Shown one piece after another: positions 25,839-41,500 of a DNA stretch of 64,000 nt. Origin of the DNA: Dimorphilus gyrociliatus. Lineage: Eukaryota; Annelida; Polychaeta; Dinophilidae. The notes below the pieces were generated by a model. The model was given only the letters and a program-made list of their open reading frames with translations, was not told the origin of the DNA and made no database searches. The DNA is taken from the NCBI GenBank assembly GCA_904063045.1, contig CAJFCJ010000003.1, forward strand, positions 1,674,001 to 1,738,000. Reading direction: 5' to 3'. Position 1 is the first letter of the stretch. Every line of letters starts with the position of its first letter. The position numbers and the translations under genes are program-made.

Positions 25839-27118
25839 ATGGCGAAGCGATCTGAGGTGGACCTTAAAAAAGAGGATCTTGTAGAAGATATCGACGCTTA
25901 TTCCTATAAAGCGAAAATACTGATTGAAAATCAAGCCGAGTCACTTAAATACAAGGTCAAGGATATTTTGAAAGAAGCCTCGCAAAAAGTGGTGAATGCC
26001 GTCTTATATAACAAAGACGGGGAAGAGCCTGTTGATGATATTGTAAAGCTATGTAAGAATGGAGTAAATTTTTCACTAATCAACAATTTTGTAGCATTTC
26101 AAGCGGGAAATTCATGCGATTTCGGTGACATTGTTTATCTACCAAACGGTTTGGAATCATTTAGTTGGAAGAAAGCCAAGAAGTTTGACAAATCTATGGT
26201 AGTTGAGGGCTTATGTGTTTCAGAGTATTCTAAGTCTCTTTATGTAGCACTATGCAATGACGAAGAATCTTTTTCTTGCATCTATAAGGGTCGTGATTCA
26301 GAATTGTTATTTTAGTTTGGGTGTTTCTAAACAAACTTTCCGAAATATAAGCGTAATTCAAGAAAGCCAGAATTTTTAACTACAATTTTTTTCGTTAAAA
26401 ACAAACCTTGCAAAAATGTTATTCTGGGCACAAATAGGCTTTTTATATTCAAATTTTGTAAATATTAACTATTCTGAATCACGCGTAGATGTCGTTAAGC
26501 GGTAAATTTCCCGTAAGAATACTAGAACTGGAAAAGCGCTTAAAAGACGTTGCAGCCAAAAATGGGATCGTATATGCAGCAAACTATACTGACGATGAAA
26601 TAATATTTGCAAATGAAGTTGATTTCGAATTTCAAACTTGGATTGAATTAGAAAATGTTTGGGGTCTCTACACAGTTGACCGTTACCTAATGGCTGTAAG
26701 CAAGGACACAATTATTAAATATGATTTCAGAAAAGAGAGGCACTGGAAAAGTTTTGTGCAGGATGCCTGCAGAACTTGTGTCTTAGGAGATCTTGTTTAC
26801 ATAACCAGGATGGGAAATAGTAGCTTAACGATTTTAAACTTTAAAGACGGCTCGAACATTTGTCAAATTGAAAATTCGCTTTTGGAAAATCCTTTGGGTG
26901 TTTGCGAATTTTTTACTGAAGCTGTATTAGTGGCAAATAATGAACGAAAATGTTTGGATCTTTTTAACAAAAGAGGCGAATTGTGCCAAAGCATTACCCT
27001 CAAATTCGAGCCGTCCTTTATACGTTTATCAGCTGTTCAGAGTCAAATTTTCTTATACGTTGTTGATTCTGAATCGCCAACAGTCCACTTTTTTATCAAA
27101 AAGATTGAAAAAAATTGA
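25839..27118 (+). CDS. Candidate beta-propeller (NHL/TRIM-like) protein, two coding segments
   Basis: Two open segments on the same strand, 25839-26315 and about 26489-27118, look like halves of one protein. The first starts MAKRSEVDLKKEDLVEDIDA, has a charged helical stretch, then short beta-rich repeats (NFSLINNFVAFQAG, VEGLCVSEYSKSLYVALC). The second continues with similar units of about 40 residues (VWGLYTVDRYLMAVSKDTII, TCVLGDLVYITRMG, GVCEFFTEAVLVANNE). The repeats resemble blades of an NHL-type propeller, as found at the C-terminus of TRIM proteins; no RING or B-box is visible. The 170 bases between look intronic, and more than one donor/acceptor pair would join the halves in frame (for example donors near 26290 with acceptors near 26520), but none is strong. 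Alternatives are two separate short genes or a broken copy. Its 3' end converges on the next gene with a gap of about 250 bases. Confidence 0.55.
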
Positions 27119-27369
27119 ACTTATCAGTGTGCTATCATGAAATAGATAACTTCAATCATATTTAGAAACACATCTTTCTAAGATTCTTTATTTTTATCAT
27201 TCATTCTTCCATAAAAATTGTGTATACAAATATTTTAAATATAAATCATTATAAAGTTCTTTTATTTCCTATAAGATCATTAAAACACACATCCCAGATT
27301 CATTAAGTAATCTGATCATTAGTGTGCTAAGTGAAAAATTTTATCTTAAGAATGGAGAATTGTACACAA

Positions 27370-28647
27370 TCAATAGAGTAGGGCTACACCAAAGAGGATT
27401 AATTGAGCTGTTGAAGAAACAACGCCTGCCGCACCATTATTGTTCCTTGGTTTGGATGCTATGAAAAAGATCGATAGAAATTTGTTTAGATTTGTTGTCT
27501 TGCTAATTTAAGTAATAAAAAAAGAATTTGTTAACATTTAAAAATTATTTTCTAAATTTTAATGTAACTAAGAATCTATAAATTTATACTAGTAATAGCA
27601 TACATTGTGAAAGTATTAAAGTATACTACATTATTACTTCTTACTTGGAAAACACATTTTTTTCTTTGATTCCACACAGAGATGGCATACATCACTGACT
27701 CCACAAAATATTTTTTTATCGTCCGCAAGTTCTTCGTCACAAGTAGAGTATGTAGGATCTGTGAACGCTTTTTCATGTTTACATATTCCTTTCTTCTCTA
27801 TTTTATTATCAATAATCCTATTGACGGTTGTCCAAGTCATTTGGTTTTTACAAATACATTTATCATTGCTTGAACATTCCAAGCCCAAACTGGCTGCACA
27901 TTCTATTTGATTTTTGCAGTCTTCATCTTTCTCAGCTATAAGAAAACTCGGATTATTTCAACTCATATTTAAGAATTCATAACGTACCGAATCGACATTG
28001 CCTCCTATTTGAATCCCACATATAACGGCTATTACACTTGCATTTGCCACCCGTACATGTGGAAACTGAAATTGTTTAATTATAAAGAAAATCATTTTAG
28101 AAGCAAAATACTAACGTCCAATGCAGAAATCTGTGTTCTGACAGGACTCTTCCGGTTGTTTAGGGCTCTTTGGTTTACAAATGTAATCGGTATCTTTTTC
28201 AAATTTTGTTTCATCACTACATCTGCATTTTCCGTTATCGCATCTCATTCTAAGCGGATCACCATTTTTTTGGAAACATAGGTCATTGGCATTACAGTCT
28301 TCACCATATTTTTTATCTGAAATATTTTTCCTTTTTTAAATATGTTAAAAATAAAATCGAATAGAAAATCTCACATGGTTTGCAGTTTGAATTTCTATAA
28401 AAATGATAGGATTTGCATTGGCAGCTTCCCTGATGACAGATGGAATCTTCTTTTTTACACTCTGAGTTCTGTATACCATCAGAGCCCCTTGTGCATTGAG
28501 TATCTGTAACGCAACCATCACCAATAGTGACGGCATCTGAAAAAAATATCTTGTTAATAAATTTCATCAATAATTAATATACTGCATGTATTTACGAATT
28601 TCAGAAAGAAATGCCAAAGATGATAAAATAATAATAAAAATATTCAT
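27370..28647 (-). CDS. Secreted Cys-rich protein with predicted GPI anchor
   Basis: Six exons, 28596-28647, 28375-28536, 28116-28316, 27988-28065, 27645-27935 and 27370-27458, encode 290 residues, and all five introns are phase 1. Exon 1 is a signal peptide (MNIFIIIILSSLAFLSEI). The middle exons are repeated Cys-rich units with the recurring pattern GxCxCxxxxxF/Y (GSCQCKSYHFY, GKCRCSDETKF, GGKCKCNSRYMW), rather like EB-type or EGF-like modules. The last exon ends in a small-residue stretch followed by a hydrophobic tail (STAQLILFGVALLY), a typical GPI-attachment signal. The product is therefore probably an extracellular protein held on the cell surface. Equal intron phases would let units be added or lost by exon duplication. 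No named family is recognised; it may be lineage-specific. A minus-strand AATAAA (TTTATT at 27261-27266) lies about 100 bases past the stop. Confidence 0.82.
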
Positions 28648-31600
28648 AGTTTCTCTGCCTTAGTATTCTGGTGTCTATTATAATTTTATGAAACTAAAAA
28701 ACTTAAGCTTTATTTATACAATTTTATTATCAATAAATACATATTAGGACATTTCATTAAGCAATGTTTGGTTTAATTTCAATGCTGAATATGTTTGCTA
28801 ACACAGTTAATTAAGATTATAGTGAATACTTTATCATCAAAGAGTTTGCATAACGGGTTCAGTCAACAAAAATTTTTAACTTGTTTGGTTTCTATGATGC
28901 GTTATAAAATTGCACACAGTATATATTTATAGTGTTTTCTATGGGTATCATATAGTTTATACAATCGAATCGACTTGTTCTATCATTGTCCATAAAAAAA
29001 TATAATAACAAAGAAAAATCGATCTTGAACTCATGATCGATATACATCTATATTTGAAACAACATAAATTATAGCAATTTGTACTCTAAAGTTAAAATAC
29101 CTGTCTGTATCGTTCACTTCCATTATTTAGAAAATTTATTCATATTTACAGTGGTTTTCCACGTTATATTTACTGACCTAAAGAAAGTGTTTTTACTACC
29201 GTTTGCATATTCCTTTAATTAATGTATTATTTTTCACTTGCACATCTCAATTAGGAATTTAGCTTAGTCAAAATTAAGCTAAAATCTCTATATGTTTATA
29301 ATTTTAAACAGGCTTTTTTAATCTGAAACTGCAAATATTTCTATCAAATTAGTGATACTTAAGATAAAAAGTCTTTAAAATAAATTCGTTTTTAATTATA
29401 CTTGAAAACATTTTGTGAAATTGAAAGTAATGTATTACACACTATTAAAGTGTTATTTTTTTAGTTAATTGTGTGAGTATTCTTTGTTTATTACGTAATT
29501 AACTTTAATTGTTACTCAAAGCTCTCCTCTTTACAATACAATATTGAATACTAAGCTTGAGCTTTAAAAAAACAAGACTAGATCTCACAGATGGCTGAGG
29601 TTGACTCAGGCTCAATGCAAACCAAATCATAAGCTCTGAATACCATGCCAACAAAAAATATATAAGTGTTTCATAGAAAATTTAACAGATGGCGCTCTGG
29701 AATTTTGAGAATTCCTTCAGTGAGCTAGAACTAACTAGTGACATCTTTCGGTTAGAAGAAATTCACATGATATATGTCTATAAAGGCTAAATAAATCACA
29801 GCGGTTTCTGTGGCTTACATATTGAATAAACGATGATTCAAAAAATTATTCCATACTTCAAAAAGACAAACACAAAAGCTTTTAAAAAATTGAATTACTC
29901 TCATGTAAAATGGCTAAATTGGGATAAACTATATTTCTTATTGATACATATAAGATGGAAAAATACTGAAAGAGTCAGCGCGAAGTTAAGTTTGCAATAT
30001 ATTTTCACATTAATAATAGACACAATATTTCCCCTAAATTATATGTCAGTCGCTCACTTTCTCCTGGAGAAAATGTGAATGCAAACATTAAAGAAGACGA
30101 AACAGTAGAGCCAAGTCAACCATAAGTTCTCTTCTCAAATTAAAAAATAAACACAATAGTTAAAACTCCCGTAGCACGTAAAGTATAGAAAATAGATATG
30201 AAGGGTTAAATATTACTGAGAGATGAACTTTTAGCTGAACTTTCTTAATTCATTTTCCGCTACTAAGCCGATTTGAGATTAAAACAGGTATAGATTAAAG
30301 TTGTGCATAAGAGAAAAATTTATGACAGTATTTAATTTCTTAAAATATTAATTTTTTTCAGCTCAAATTTCATACAATGAAAGTTTCTATTAGAAACTGG
30401 TGAGGAAAATAGTAAAATTTAACACACTCAAAAATATCATCGTTAAAGAAGTAATTAAAAATATGTCAAATTCATTAATATTCAAGTAAGTTTATATTTA
30501 ATCTTCAATTTTTATGATCTTTACTATTTGAATTTTTTAATTTAGAATAAATTTCAGATCTTAAAGCTTATTGACCTCTTTTCTGATATCAACTTTAATA
30601 TATCGCTATTTTTAAATGTTAATATCCATCTTTGACATATTTATTAACCACGATAAATTAATAATATTTCTTTTAAATTGCCAGAGGTGAGAAATCGCAC
30701 AGTCAATTATAATCATAAAAGAATCAAATCACCTGAATAATTATTGGTTACGAAAGGAATAGAATTCTTTCAGAAAGCCAGCTAGTGAGATTTGTAAGAA
30801 ATTTATGACAGATTTAATTTGCTATAAGTCTTGAGTTATGTTGATTTAATTTTAATATGTTTTAATCAAACATGTAAAAAAGCATTTAGCGAGTTAGATA
30901 TTCGTAAAAAATGTCTCACCTAAAATTAAAGTGGACACAAATTACATCAAAATATATTGAAGTGGTCACAATATATCAATTTTTTAAGGTAAAGAAAATA
31001 TTTCCAAAAATAGATGGCTCTTCTCGTTACCTTTGTTAACTGCTTCTGAATTTAGTATTAACTATTCACCCCTAAATAACAAGTTTCGATCGAAAAATCC
31101 CATTTGGCCGTTTTAGTTATCAAGGTTTTAAGGAGCCGAACAATGTAGGCCACAAGCCAATTTGACTTAAATGTGTCTTAGATATACTACCCACTATACA
31201 TTCTTTAACTTCGTATTAAATAAATCATACTCAGACATCAGAAGTCTTCTCATTAAAATGACACGCAATTAAGTAATTATAGATACATAGCTTTTACTAC
31301 TATACCTAAAAGAATTCTTCGCATTTTAAATAATGATGGTTTGGCCTCAAATTAATCCGTTATCAGTTATTAAGAGGAGTAAGCCGAAATTATTAGCTAC
31401 AAAAGGCCAATTAACGTGATGAATATAAAATCGACAGAATTTAAGTATTTTTAAAGAAAATTTGAAATACTTTGGTTTAGGAAAGTTATTGATGTGAATG
31501 AGCGTAGCAATGAAAAGAACACAATAATCTGACACACGTTTACCAGTTTACACTTAAATCATAATAAATGTTAATATCAATATTAATCTTGTTGGATAAT

Positions 31601-33106
31601 AAGTGAAAAAATCAATTGTAATCCCGAATTTCCCTTATTCAATTTATAATAACAGGGTATTTTTTTAAGACTGATATCTATTGCACTTTTGCAATACGAA
31701 CTTTATACTTAACAACTTCGGAACGATAACAATACAAAGAATATTAACGCAAATCTGACAGTTATGTGAATAAGTGAAAGTCAAAGAAAGTTCTCTATTT
31801 ATCTGTTCAATTATTTTTTTGACCTGTGAATTTTTTCTGTTATACAAGCTCATAAAACCTTATTATTCGTTTTGAAAGTACCTGTTAAAATTGATTTCGA
31901 TTCGTAGTAAAAGGCTGTTATCCTACTTGAATGTTCTTTCAAAATACATAAGAAAATATAAAAGTAAAGCAAAGAAAAATTTTTGATATGAAGTAAATAT
32001 AAGAAACTTGAAGCAACTTTTATCATTAAAATTCCATCTAGTCAGTCTAGTATGGTTCAAAATCCCTTCAAATATAATTTGCTATCCAATTTCAAGGGAA
32101 AAAGTTTACATCATCGATGAAAAGCAAATATTAATTTAAGTTCTATTAAATAGAAGTCAACCCAAAAAGGTATATTAATACTTTTTTTCATGATTTGTTT
32201 AAAATATGTATGCTTAAAATACTGGTCGGCACCTGTTAGGAAACTATCTACCAATAAACAATGACAAATTTCAAGTTATTATTTCATGTGTGAAAGTTTA
32301 AGTACATTGAGAAATTAAACAATTACTTCAATATTTTGTCTGTGTTCCGAAAAATTAGATGTAATAAATTGCTTTTAAATCGTTAACGGATGACATACCA
32401 AAAATAATTATTAATTGCTTTTCTGCTAGTCAATATTAAAATAAAAAAAGAACTGCTGAACTATAATCGACTCCTTAAAATTAGCGTCAATTCTCCATTG
32501 AAAGTGACTATAGCGGCGATGTAAATGCGATATGGCACTGACATAAACATTCTTAACAATACCTTCGCTTTTCTGACTCGTTTACGATCCTTCGGAATTT
32601 TCCCGATATGCGAGTTAGAGTTTAATTTTCGCTAAAATGCCAAATATAGCAGTTATATACAACTGCTACTATTGTACCATTCAAGTCGCCACTAAATCAA
32701 TAGCCAATAACAAACTCTATTACTTTTCACAAATAACACTTATTGACATTCATCTTTGTTAGGCACAAGGAAGCGGTTGTGCTATTTTAATGGCCTTATA
32801 GAGACTGCGATTTAAATAGATCACGTTCCATCCTCGAGTAGACATTTCTCTTTTTTCTTCTTTTTTGTGTAAAAGTGTTTACAAAAATTAAATTCAATTC
32901 TTTTGCTGTCGTTCGTATATTTTACACTATAACAATACGATTCTCAAGCCGCATTTTTGAATGAATGCATTATTGTGTTTTATGCTTGAATGATGGCCTG
33001 TTACAATATATAATGATAGTAACTCGTCATTCTGAATAAAGCTTCTTTTTAGTATATTAGGTTAAATTTATTGTAAGAATTCAAAAATTGTATCAAATCA
33101 TATTCT
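28648..33106. other. 4.5-kb gene-free stretch
   Basis: Very AT-rich DNA with stops in all frames. The open frame at 29833-30078 lacks motifs and splice context. It holds one CTCF-core-like decamer (29686-29695) and, at its right end, the 3' UTR of ovo with a minus-strand AATAAA at 33067-33072. It is otherwise unassigned. Confidence 0.5.
33067..33072 (-). terminator. Polyadenylation signal of ovo
   Basis: TTTATT on the plus strand reads AATAAA in the ovo transcript, about 35 bases past its stop codon, implying a very short 3' UTR. Confidence 0.5.
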
Positions 33107-34846
<1,740 letters not shown>

Positions 34847-37800
34847 GATTTTCGCCACTTAAGTGTGGATAAAAACGACAGTGATTGTGTATGAAAACTT
34901 TGCCATTGACGTTTTGTATTCACTTGAATAGAAACGGACGATATGTATTTGTTGATATGTAAATGAGGAAAACTATCGCAGCCAATTGGCTTTTCATCGA
35001 AAATTTCTTCGTCGGTGATTGGCTAAGAAACGATCTAAAGGTAGGTGATGTCGAGTTTTGACAGGAAGATCTGTTTAACTAAGCGGAGGAGTGCATTATA
35101 AATTAGCCTATTACATTCTTTATTTAGAATACACCATATTTTTGGCCATTTTTATGAAGTTAATTGATTAATATTTCTTTAATATATTATTTGTACGTTC
35201 AACGTTTTTGGAAACAGGTGCGCAAGCCAATATTATTTTTATTTACATAGGTTTTAATGTTTCAACAATCTACGAGAAGGACAACTCTGAGACTAACCGT
35301 CTGAGCGACTCGACTGTGTATCTTCATTGTCATTTTATTTACGTTTCATGTCTGCGCATTTCTTTACGATAGTTGACACCAATACGTAAAATCTATTAAA
35401 GTTTTATTAGCAGTTAGCTTGGAATTTTTTGATGTTTCGTGTCTCTTGTAAGGTACATTATAAATTGACTTCCGTACAGCTCCTAGAGATTTATGAAAGG
35501 CAAATATCTCTACACTACATGAACAGAATTACAAAGTATAACTTTTACCTCTAGCCTTTTTAAGTATTGCCAGTTGAAACAATTTCAAATTTAAATGATA
35601 ATATATTTTATCCCAATCAGGAAGTTATGAAAATAAAATACATAACCTTTCTCTTATAATATTTAATATCTGTCATTTAATGTCTCTAACTTTGTAAAAA
35701 AGTCATTAAAATTTTAAATAGTGGCATCTGATGTGATTGTAAGGAAAGTATGAAATAACGAAACCTTACAAATGTTAACTTAAGCTGCCATCTAGAGTTA
35801 CTAAATTTTTTTATAATACTATTAAAGCTCTGTCAATGAATCACTTCAATGAGTTTAGAATTGAAATTATTTTCCATTTAGATTATTATTTATGATTTAT
35901 AAAGCGACTTTCTCATTCATCTTGTATACTCTTTGTAAAAATAGAAAAAAGTACATTATCTGGTCATCTGTTTACCACACGAACTCGATTGACCTCAGGA
36001 AAACATTTTAAATATTTTCAATAAATTTATTTTCAATAAACAATACAAATATCTTCCTTGTTTTCATTAGTAATTTGAATAAGGCATTTATAGAATTATC
36101 TTAGAATTATATGATATAATTAATGAAATAGCTATCGTTAATGGTATAGATCGGAAAATATAAGCCACAGGGAAAAATCATAAAAGAAGTCATAAAAGAG
36201 TATTTAAATCAACTATTACCCAAACAGAGCAATAGATTTCATTTTCATCCTGGTTGACAGATTGATTAAGCCTTATTATGACTTGGATTTTAAAGATCTC
36301 TTTATGATTAAATAAAATCTATTCGTTACAGTATTGTCGAAAACGTCTTCTAAGATTTAATGATATTGATTAAAAGTGTAAAAGTTACACGTTAAGTATT
36401 TTAAATTTGTATAAGATATAAATTTATTTCGACCAAATAGAGTCATCTAAAGCAAAAAGTAATGGATTCCTAAAGCATTGAAAGATTGCATTTATCTAAT
36501 TATGTAATCAGCTAAATTAAATACAAACTAAAATTCTGGACTCGAATAAATCTCCTATACTAGTCCGAGTTAAACCATTGTGATTAAGTAGCTAAAGAAT
36601 TATTCAAATCTATTTTTAAAACAATATCTATTTTAATACAGAGCGACGATATCTTACCGCAGCACTTTTTCTCAGAGAAGTGTAAGATGTCATGATAGCC
36701 TTGAAAAATATATTTATATGTCAATATATTGCAAATGAGTGGAATTCGTCGAATATTAATGATTGACGTTGATCTAACCTCAATAAAAGGCTCTCTAAAT
36801 ACAAAATATGATTACGTCAGTAAATTTAAGATGTTCTGAGCATTTCTTTTTATCAGAATAAAGAATTATAACTAAAACGTCATGTAGCATATGTTAGATA
36901 TTTAATGTAAATTTTAACAATTTCATAGGAAAAACTATAATACAATCGTTATGATTAATCGTTATTGGAATAAAAAATATACAGAATTCCATAGTCGCTG
37001 ATAATTTTATACGAAAAAAGTAATAGTGTACTTTTGGAACTGCATATATGACGTAAAATCTCTGCTAAACATATAATATTTGAAAATAAAGGCGATTAAA
37101 TTAGAGTAGATATTAATTTGTTGCATTAGGCAAAGTTAAAACACAGAAATAATTTGGGTCAGAACTTTTAATATTGCTCCATTGATGGTACGGTAGTGAC
37201 ATCTGAAGTTGATTCTAGTTGTACGTGTAGTTTTAAAGAGTGCTTTTCAAAGATTATATTTATGACTACTTGATTGAAGTCATGCTTTTAGACCAAGTAT
37301 ACTTTTGACTAAATATGCAAATATGTTCTTTATCTCATTTATATTAATTTTACTATAAGACTTAAATCGCAGATATTCAATTATATTTTTTTTTCGTTTC
37401 TGTAACAGACTTATTATTGGAATTTATTTGAAAAGAGAAAGCTTAAAACTAGTACATATACTTCTTTAAATTCACTATAGAGGAATACAAAAACTTTAGT
37501 AACGACACAAAAAGATTTTTGAAGCTGGCCTTTTCAATAAAGCCTTTCGTGTGATAAATTGAACATAACCTGGACAAAATTCAAAAAATAAATTTATATT
37601 TGAAAGAGCTAACTCTTAATAATATATTCAGTTGAAAATACTATTTAGTTATCTCTTATCATGTTGGGTAATGATATGAGAATTCCATTACGAGAATAAC
37701 GATTGGAGTTACGAACTAATTTATTACAAAATATTAATTGGTAAATTATGAAGTACAGAAAATTTTGTAATGCAATATTCATATTTTTTATTAAGATGGG

Positions 37801-38534
37801 TTAAAACTATTCAAGCTATTCAGAATTAACAATATAATTTGATGAAAAATTAGTAAATGCATTATGACTCTCATCTTTTTCAATATTACAAGATGACGTG
37901 ATATTTTCCGTCGTTTACTGCATACAAGCTCGTGAACCCGTGCGAAATCCTCTCGTAAATTCGATAAATCCTGGAAAAAGAATCCAATATTTATAAATAT
38001 TATGTATGTCAAACAGTGTGTAAATCACTAATTTTCATATAGAAATAAAAGTAACCTGAGAGTAGGGCTCTGAAGGCTTGTTTTTTTTTCTTAATATGTG
38101 TATTTCTTTTCGACATTGCTTTAGCGAGTGTGTAAATAAAAATAAATATCATAAAAATAAATAGACCTATTCTGGCCAAAACCATTCATGGTTTTATGGT
38201 ATTGTCATGGTTATATATTAATAATTTCTTGAATTTTATTAACATTTACTCAAACTATAACTTTTTTGATCGAAAACAGTTGTTTTGCTACAAATTTCTA
38301 TTGTACTCTTTGTGTATTAAACAATTAGAGCCTAATTCTTACTATTTTTTTTATTGCCAACTTGTGTATTCTCGGAATTGACAAGACAAGAAAATGTTGT
38401 TTTTATTATGTATTATAATTATATTTCCCTTGATTTGATTTGCATAAAGGAATATTTTCTTTTATTTTTCAGGCATAAACCGTAAATTGAATAAACTAAA
38501 AAAAATTTCAATTAGAATTTTCTTAACTCTTTAA
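34847..38534. other. 3.7-kb gene-free stretch upstream of ovo
   Basis: No coding exon was recognised. It should contain the ovo promoter at its left end and the calpain 3' UTR at its right end, with a minus-strand AATAAA at 38461-38466. One CTCF-core-like sequence lies at 35785-35794 (minus strand). The open frame at 37791-38012 was considered as a last calpain exon but does not continue that family. Confidence 0.5.
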
Positions 38535-41500
38535 TTAAATATGTACCTCATCCAAAGTAAATGATGCCAAATTTTCATTATTTCTGTCCTTTTCTTGGTA
38601 AATTACTGTATTAATTTGATCGTTATTAATATAATTCATACCCGGTTCATTAAGTACTTACGGAACATTGTATTTAATTTTATAATGCAACTTATAAAAT
38701 CATTAAAACGCACAACCCCATGTTTATCGCTGTATCTTATTGCCACAGCCTCAAATGTAGAATTCGAGAGATGTAGCCCTAATAGGAAAATATTCAAGTG
38801 GGAAGAGTGTCAGGAAATATATTGCTATTGATGTTACTAACCAGCTCCATCCAAAGCTTTTCGTAACTCGAAACAATCAAAACTGCCAGATTTATCAATA
38901 TCGTAGATTTGAAAGATGTGCTACATCAAGAAAAAGTTATTTGACAGGATTATATTATACTTTTTACGTACAATCCACTTCAAAAGATCATCCCAAAGTC
39001 CTTTAAATTCATCAAAGCCCAGTGTTCCTGTCAAATTAATCTATAAAAAAAGTCAAGGTAAACTTTCGAAGTATTAAGTTTCAACCAATAGAAAATAGCT
39101 TATTAAAAAGGATACATCCCGCATCGCAACCATACTTCGACAAATGTCAACATTAAAGCCCTCAAAATCGAATTCTGAAAAATTAATTGTGCTTATTACG
39201 AATGTCAAATAGTGAAACAATTAAAAACCTTGCTTAGCCACGGTATTAAGTAAATTCATAAGTTCATAAGCATCAATTTCATTGTCATATCCAGCAGCTG
39301 CTCTGAAAGCTTCGATAGCGACAATTGTTTTTTCTTCAGCAGTTTCATCTTTCACCTCATCCGGCTTCGAAATAAATAGGTTACCTCTACAAGAAATCTG
39401 ATAAGAAGAAATGGTTTCTCACATCTGGTTCTCCTTTTCCGGTAATTTCGTCTGGTTCCCTATGGAAAAGATGTCGATGAGTGTTAGATATACAATAAAT
39501 TTTAATTAGGATTTTTGATAGGCAATTATTCACAATCAAAATTCTTATAATGCTTCAAATATTTTCTTTTAATGCTAAACCTTAACCAAATTGTTTTACA
39601 AAATCAGGTTATTAGCTTTTCCGCTTAATAATCAACACTAAGACGAATGGAGAATTTTCGTAAGCACATAACTTACTTATCACTAAGATAGATGATACAA
39701 ATATCAGACGAAAAGTGCGAAAGAAAAGATAAATAGTTGAAAGAATGGTAAATAGAAGAAAAATTTCTTTACTCGATTGTTCCTGGTTTCTCAGCAAAAA
39801 GTCTCAACAAGAAGTCAGCTTCTTGCTGAGGCTCAAAAGTCGATGGCACCACGGCATAAGATCCGGGATACAAGAAGTGATAGTCAGCAACTTCCCTCGA
39901 GTTGATGAAACTCTTACTTCCTGCAACTCTCTCCAAATAACGCAAGCTCTTATAGCTTAATTTCTCATCAGGGTCATTCATCTGGAATGTTTTTATTTAA
40001 ATTTAACAAAAAATTGTGGAGAAGAGTATTTCGACTGACCTTGTAGATAGCGTATCCTATTGGCAAATCTGCCTCACCTTCCATCCTTTTTTTTCTCCTC
40101 TCTTTTTGCATTACGCCAAGCAGAAGACAGATTCTTCCTTCTTCATCTTCACCATCAGCCTCATCCAGGGTAATTTTGTAGGCCGGATTAAGAGCATGGG
40201 CTGTAAACAAATTTATATTGTAAAAAAAAAGAATAATGACGCCATTGATTTTACATTTATAATTAGCACAGCCTCCGGCATTTATATTTCGCTTCCAGCT
40301 TCCTTCCATAAGTGACATTTCCCATTTAACGCCTTCACCTTCTGGAATAGAATCAGGTCCAAGATGACAGATTTCCATTCGTTGAAAATTATTTGAGAAG
40401 TCATCGAAAGACATCCAAAATTCGCCATCAGCTTCAAAAGTAAGACCGATATTTTGCCGTTCTTCTTCTGGAATGTACTCCCACTCTGGTGATCTAAATG
40501 TTGATAATTAAATTGCAATTTATCAAATAATTAAAGAAGAATAAATTTTGAACCCGTCACTCCAAGCTCCTTTCCACTCCGCTTCGTTGCCCCAAGGGTT
40601 TCTAATACGGATCATCGCTATCTGCCCAGAAACTGTTGGCGTTTCCACAGTGACATTCCTGACGTCTGTAATACTATACGCATGTCCTATAACTAAACCA
40701 TTTTCAAGGCGAGATTCCATTGTATCAGGGGAGGACTATTGATTTAAATATCATTTTGTATATATAAGTATATATACACTATTAGTCACAAATTTAAAAT
40801 TCATTTTATTATGCGTACGTCAATCGAACAAGCCATAAAACCTCCTTTTTTCAAAGAGGTCTTCATTCTTTCGTATAGGCCTTCAGTTCCATCCTCTGGG
40901 AAATTCCACTTTTCGATAATACCTCCAGTAAAATCGACAAGAGCCTCCCCCGTTAATCCACCGCTTAGGGACTCATACGAACCATTCAATCTTAAAAAAA
41001 GGACTTTAAGAAACTAACTTCAAATGTAACGAAGTTTACTTGGCATAGGCTTTTTCTAGCATTGCAGGCCAAAATTCGTTACCCTCATTGGAATGTAAAT
41101 ATATGAGCCTGCCATTCGAAGTCGGCAAGCGATCATCGATGATTACCTCAACCCATCTCCCATACTGCCAGAATTGGAATCGAAATATTCCTGCATAGCT
41201 GTTTAAAAAATCTTGATCATCAGGTACGACTCTATGAAAGAGGGCTTCATTTTGAGTTAGACATGCAACGGCTGCCAAAAACCAGCAGTCTCCTAAATTT
41301 TGGGAGGTCCCTTTGAAAATAAATATTTCCAAGAATTAATCTCATAAAGAATTACCTAAAGCTCCTTGATTTATATCCATTCTGGAAGCTCCTTCATGTA
41401 AAAACTTTGGATTATCACAAATTTCCTTTTGAAAAATATACAAATTTGATTCTGATTATATTATAATAAATAGAAGCTTACATGAGGTCGCAACCATTCA

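Noticed and set aside
29833-30078. Plus-strand frame of 81 codons in a gene-free stretch
   Set aside because: No motif, AT-driven composition and no partner exons.
37791-38012. Possible extra 3' calpain exon
   Set aside because: It follows a TTCCAG acceptor but no frame encodes the expected Trp-containing calpain end.
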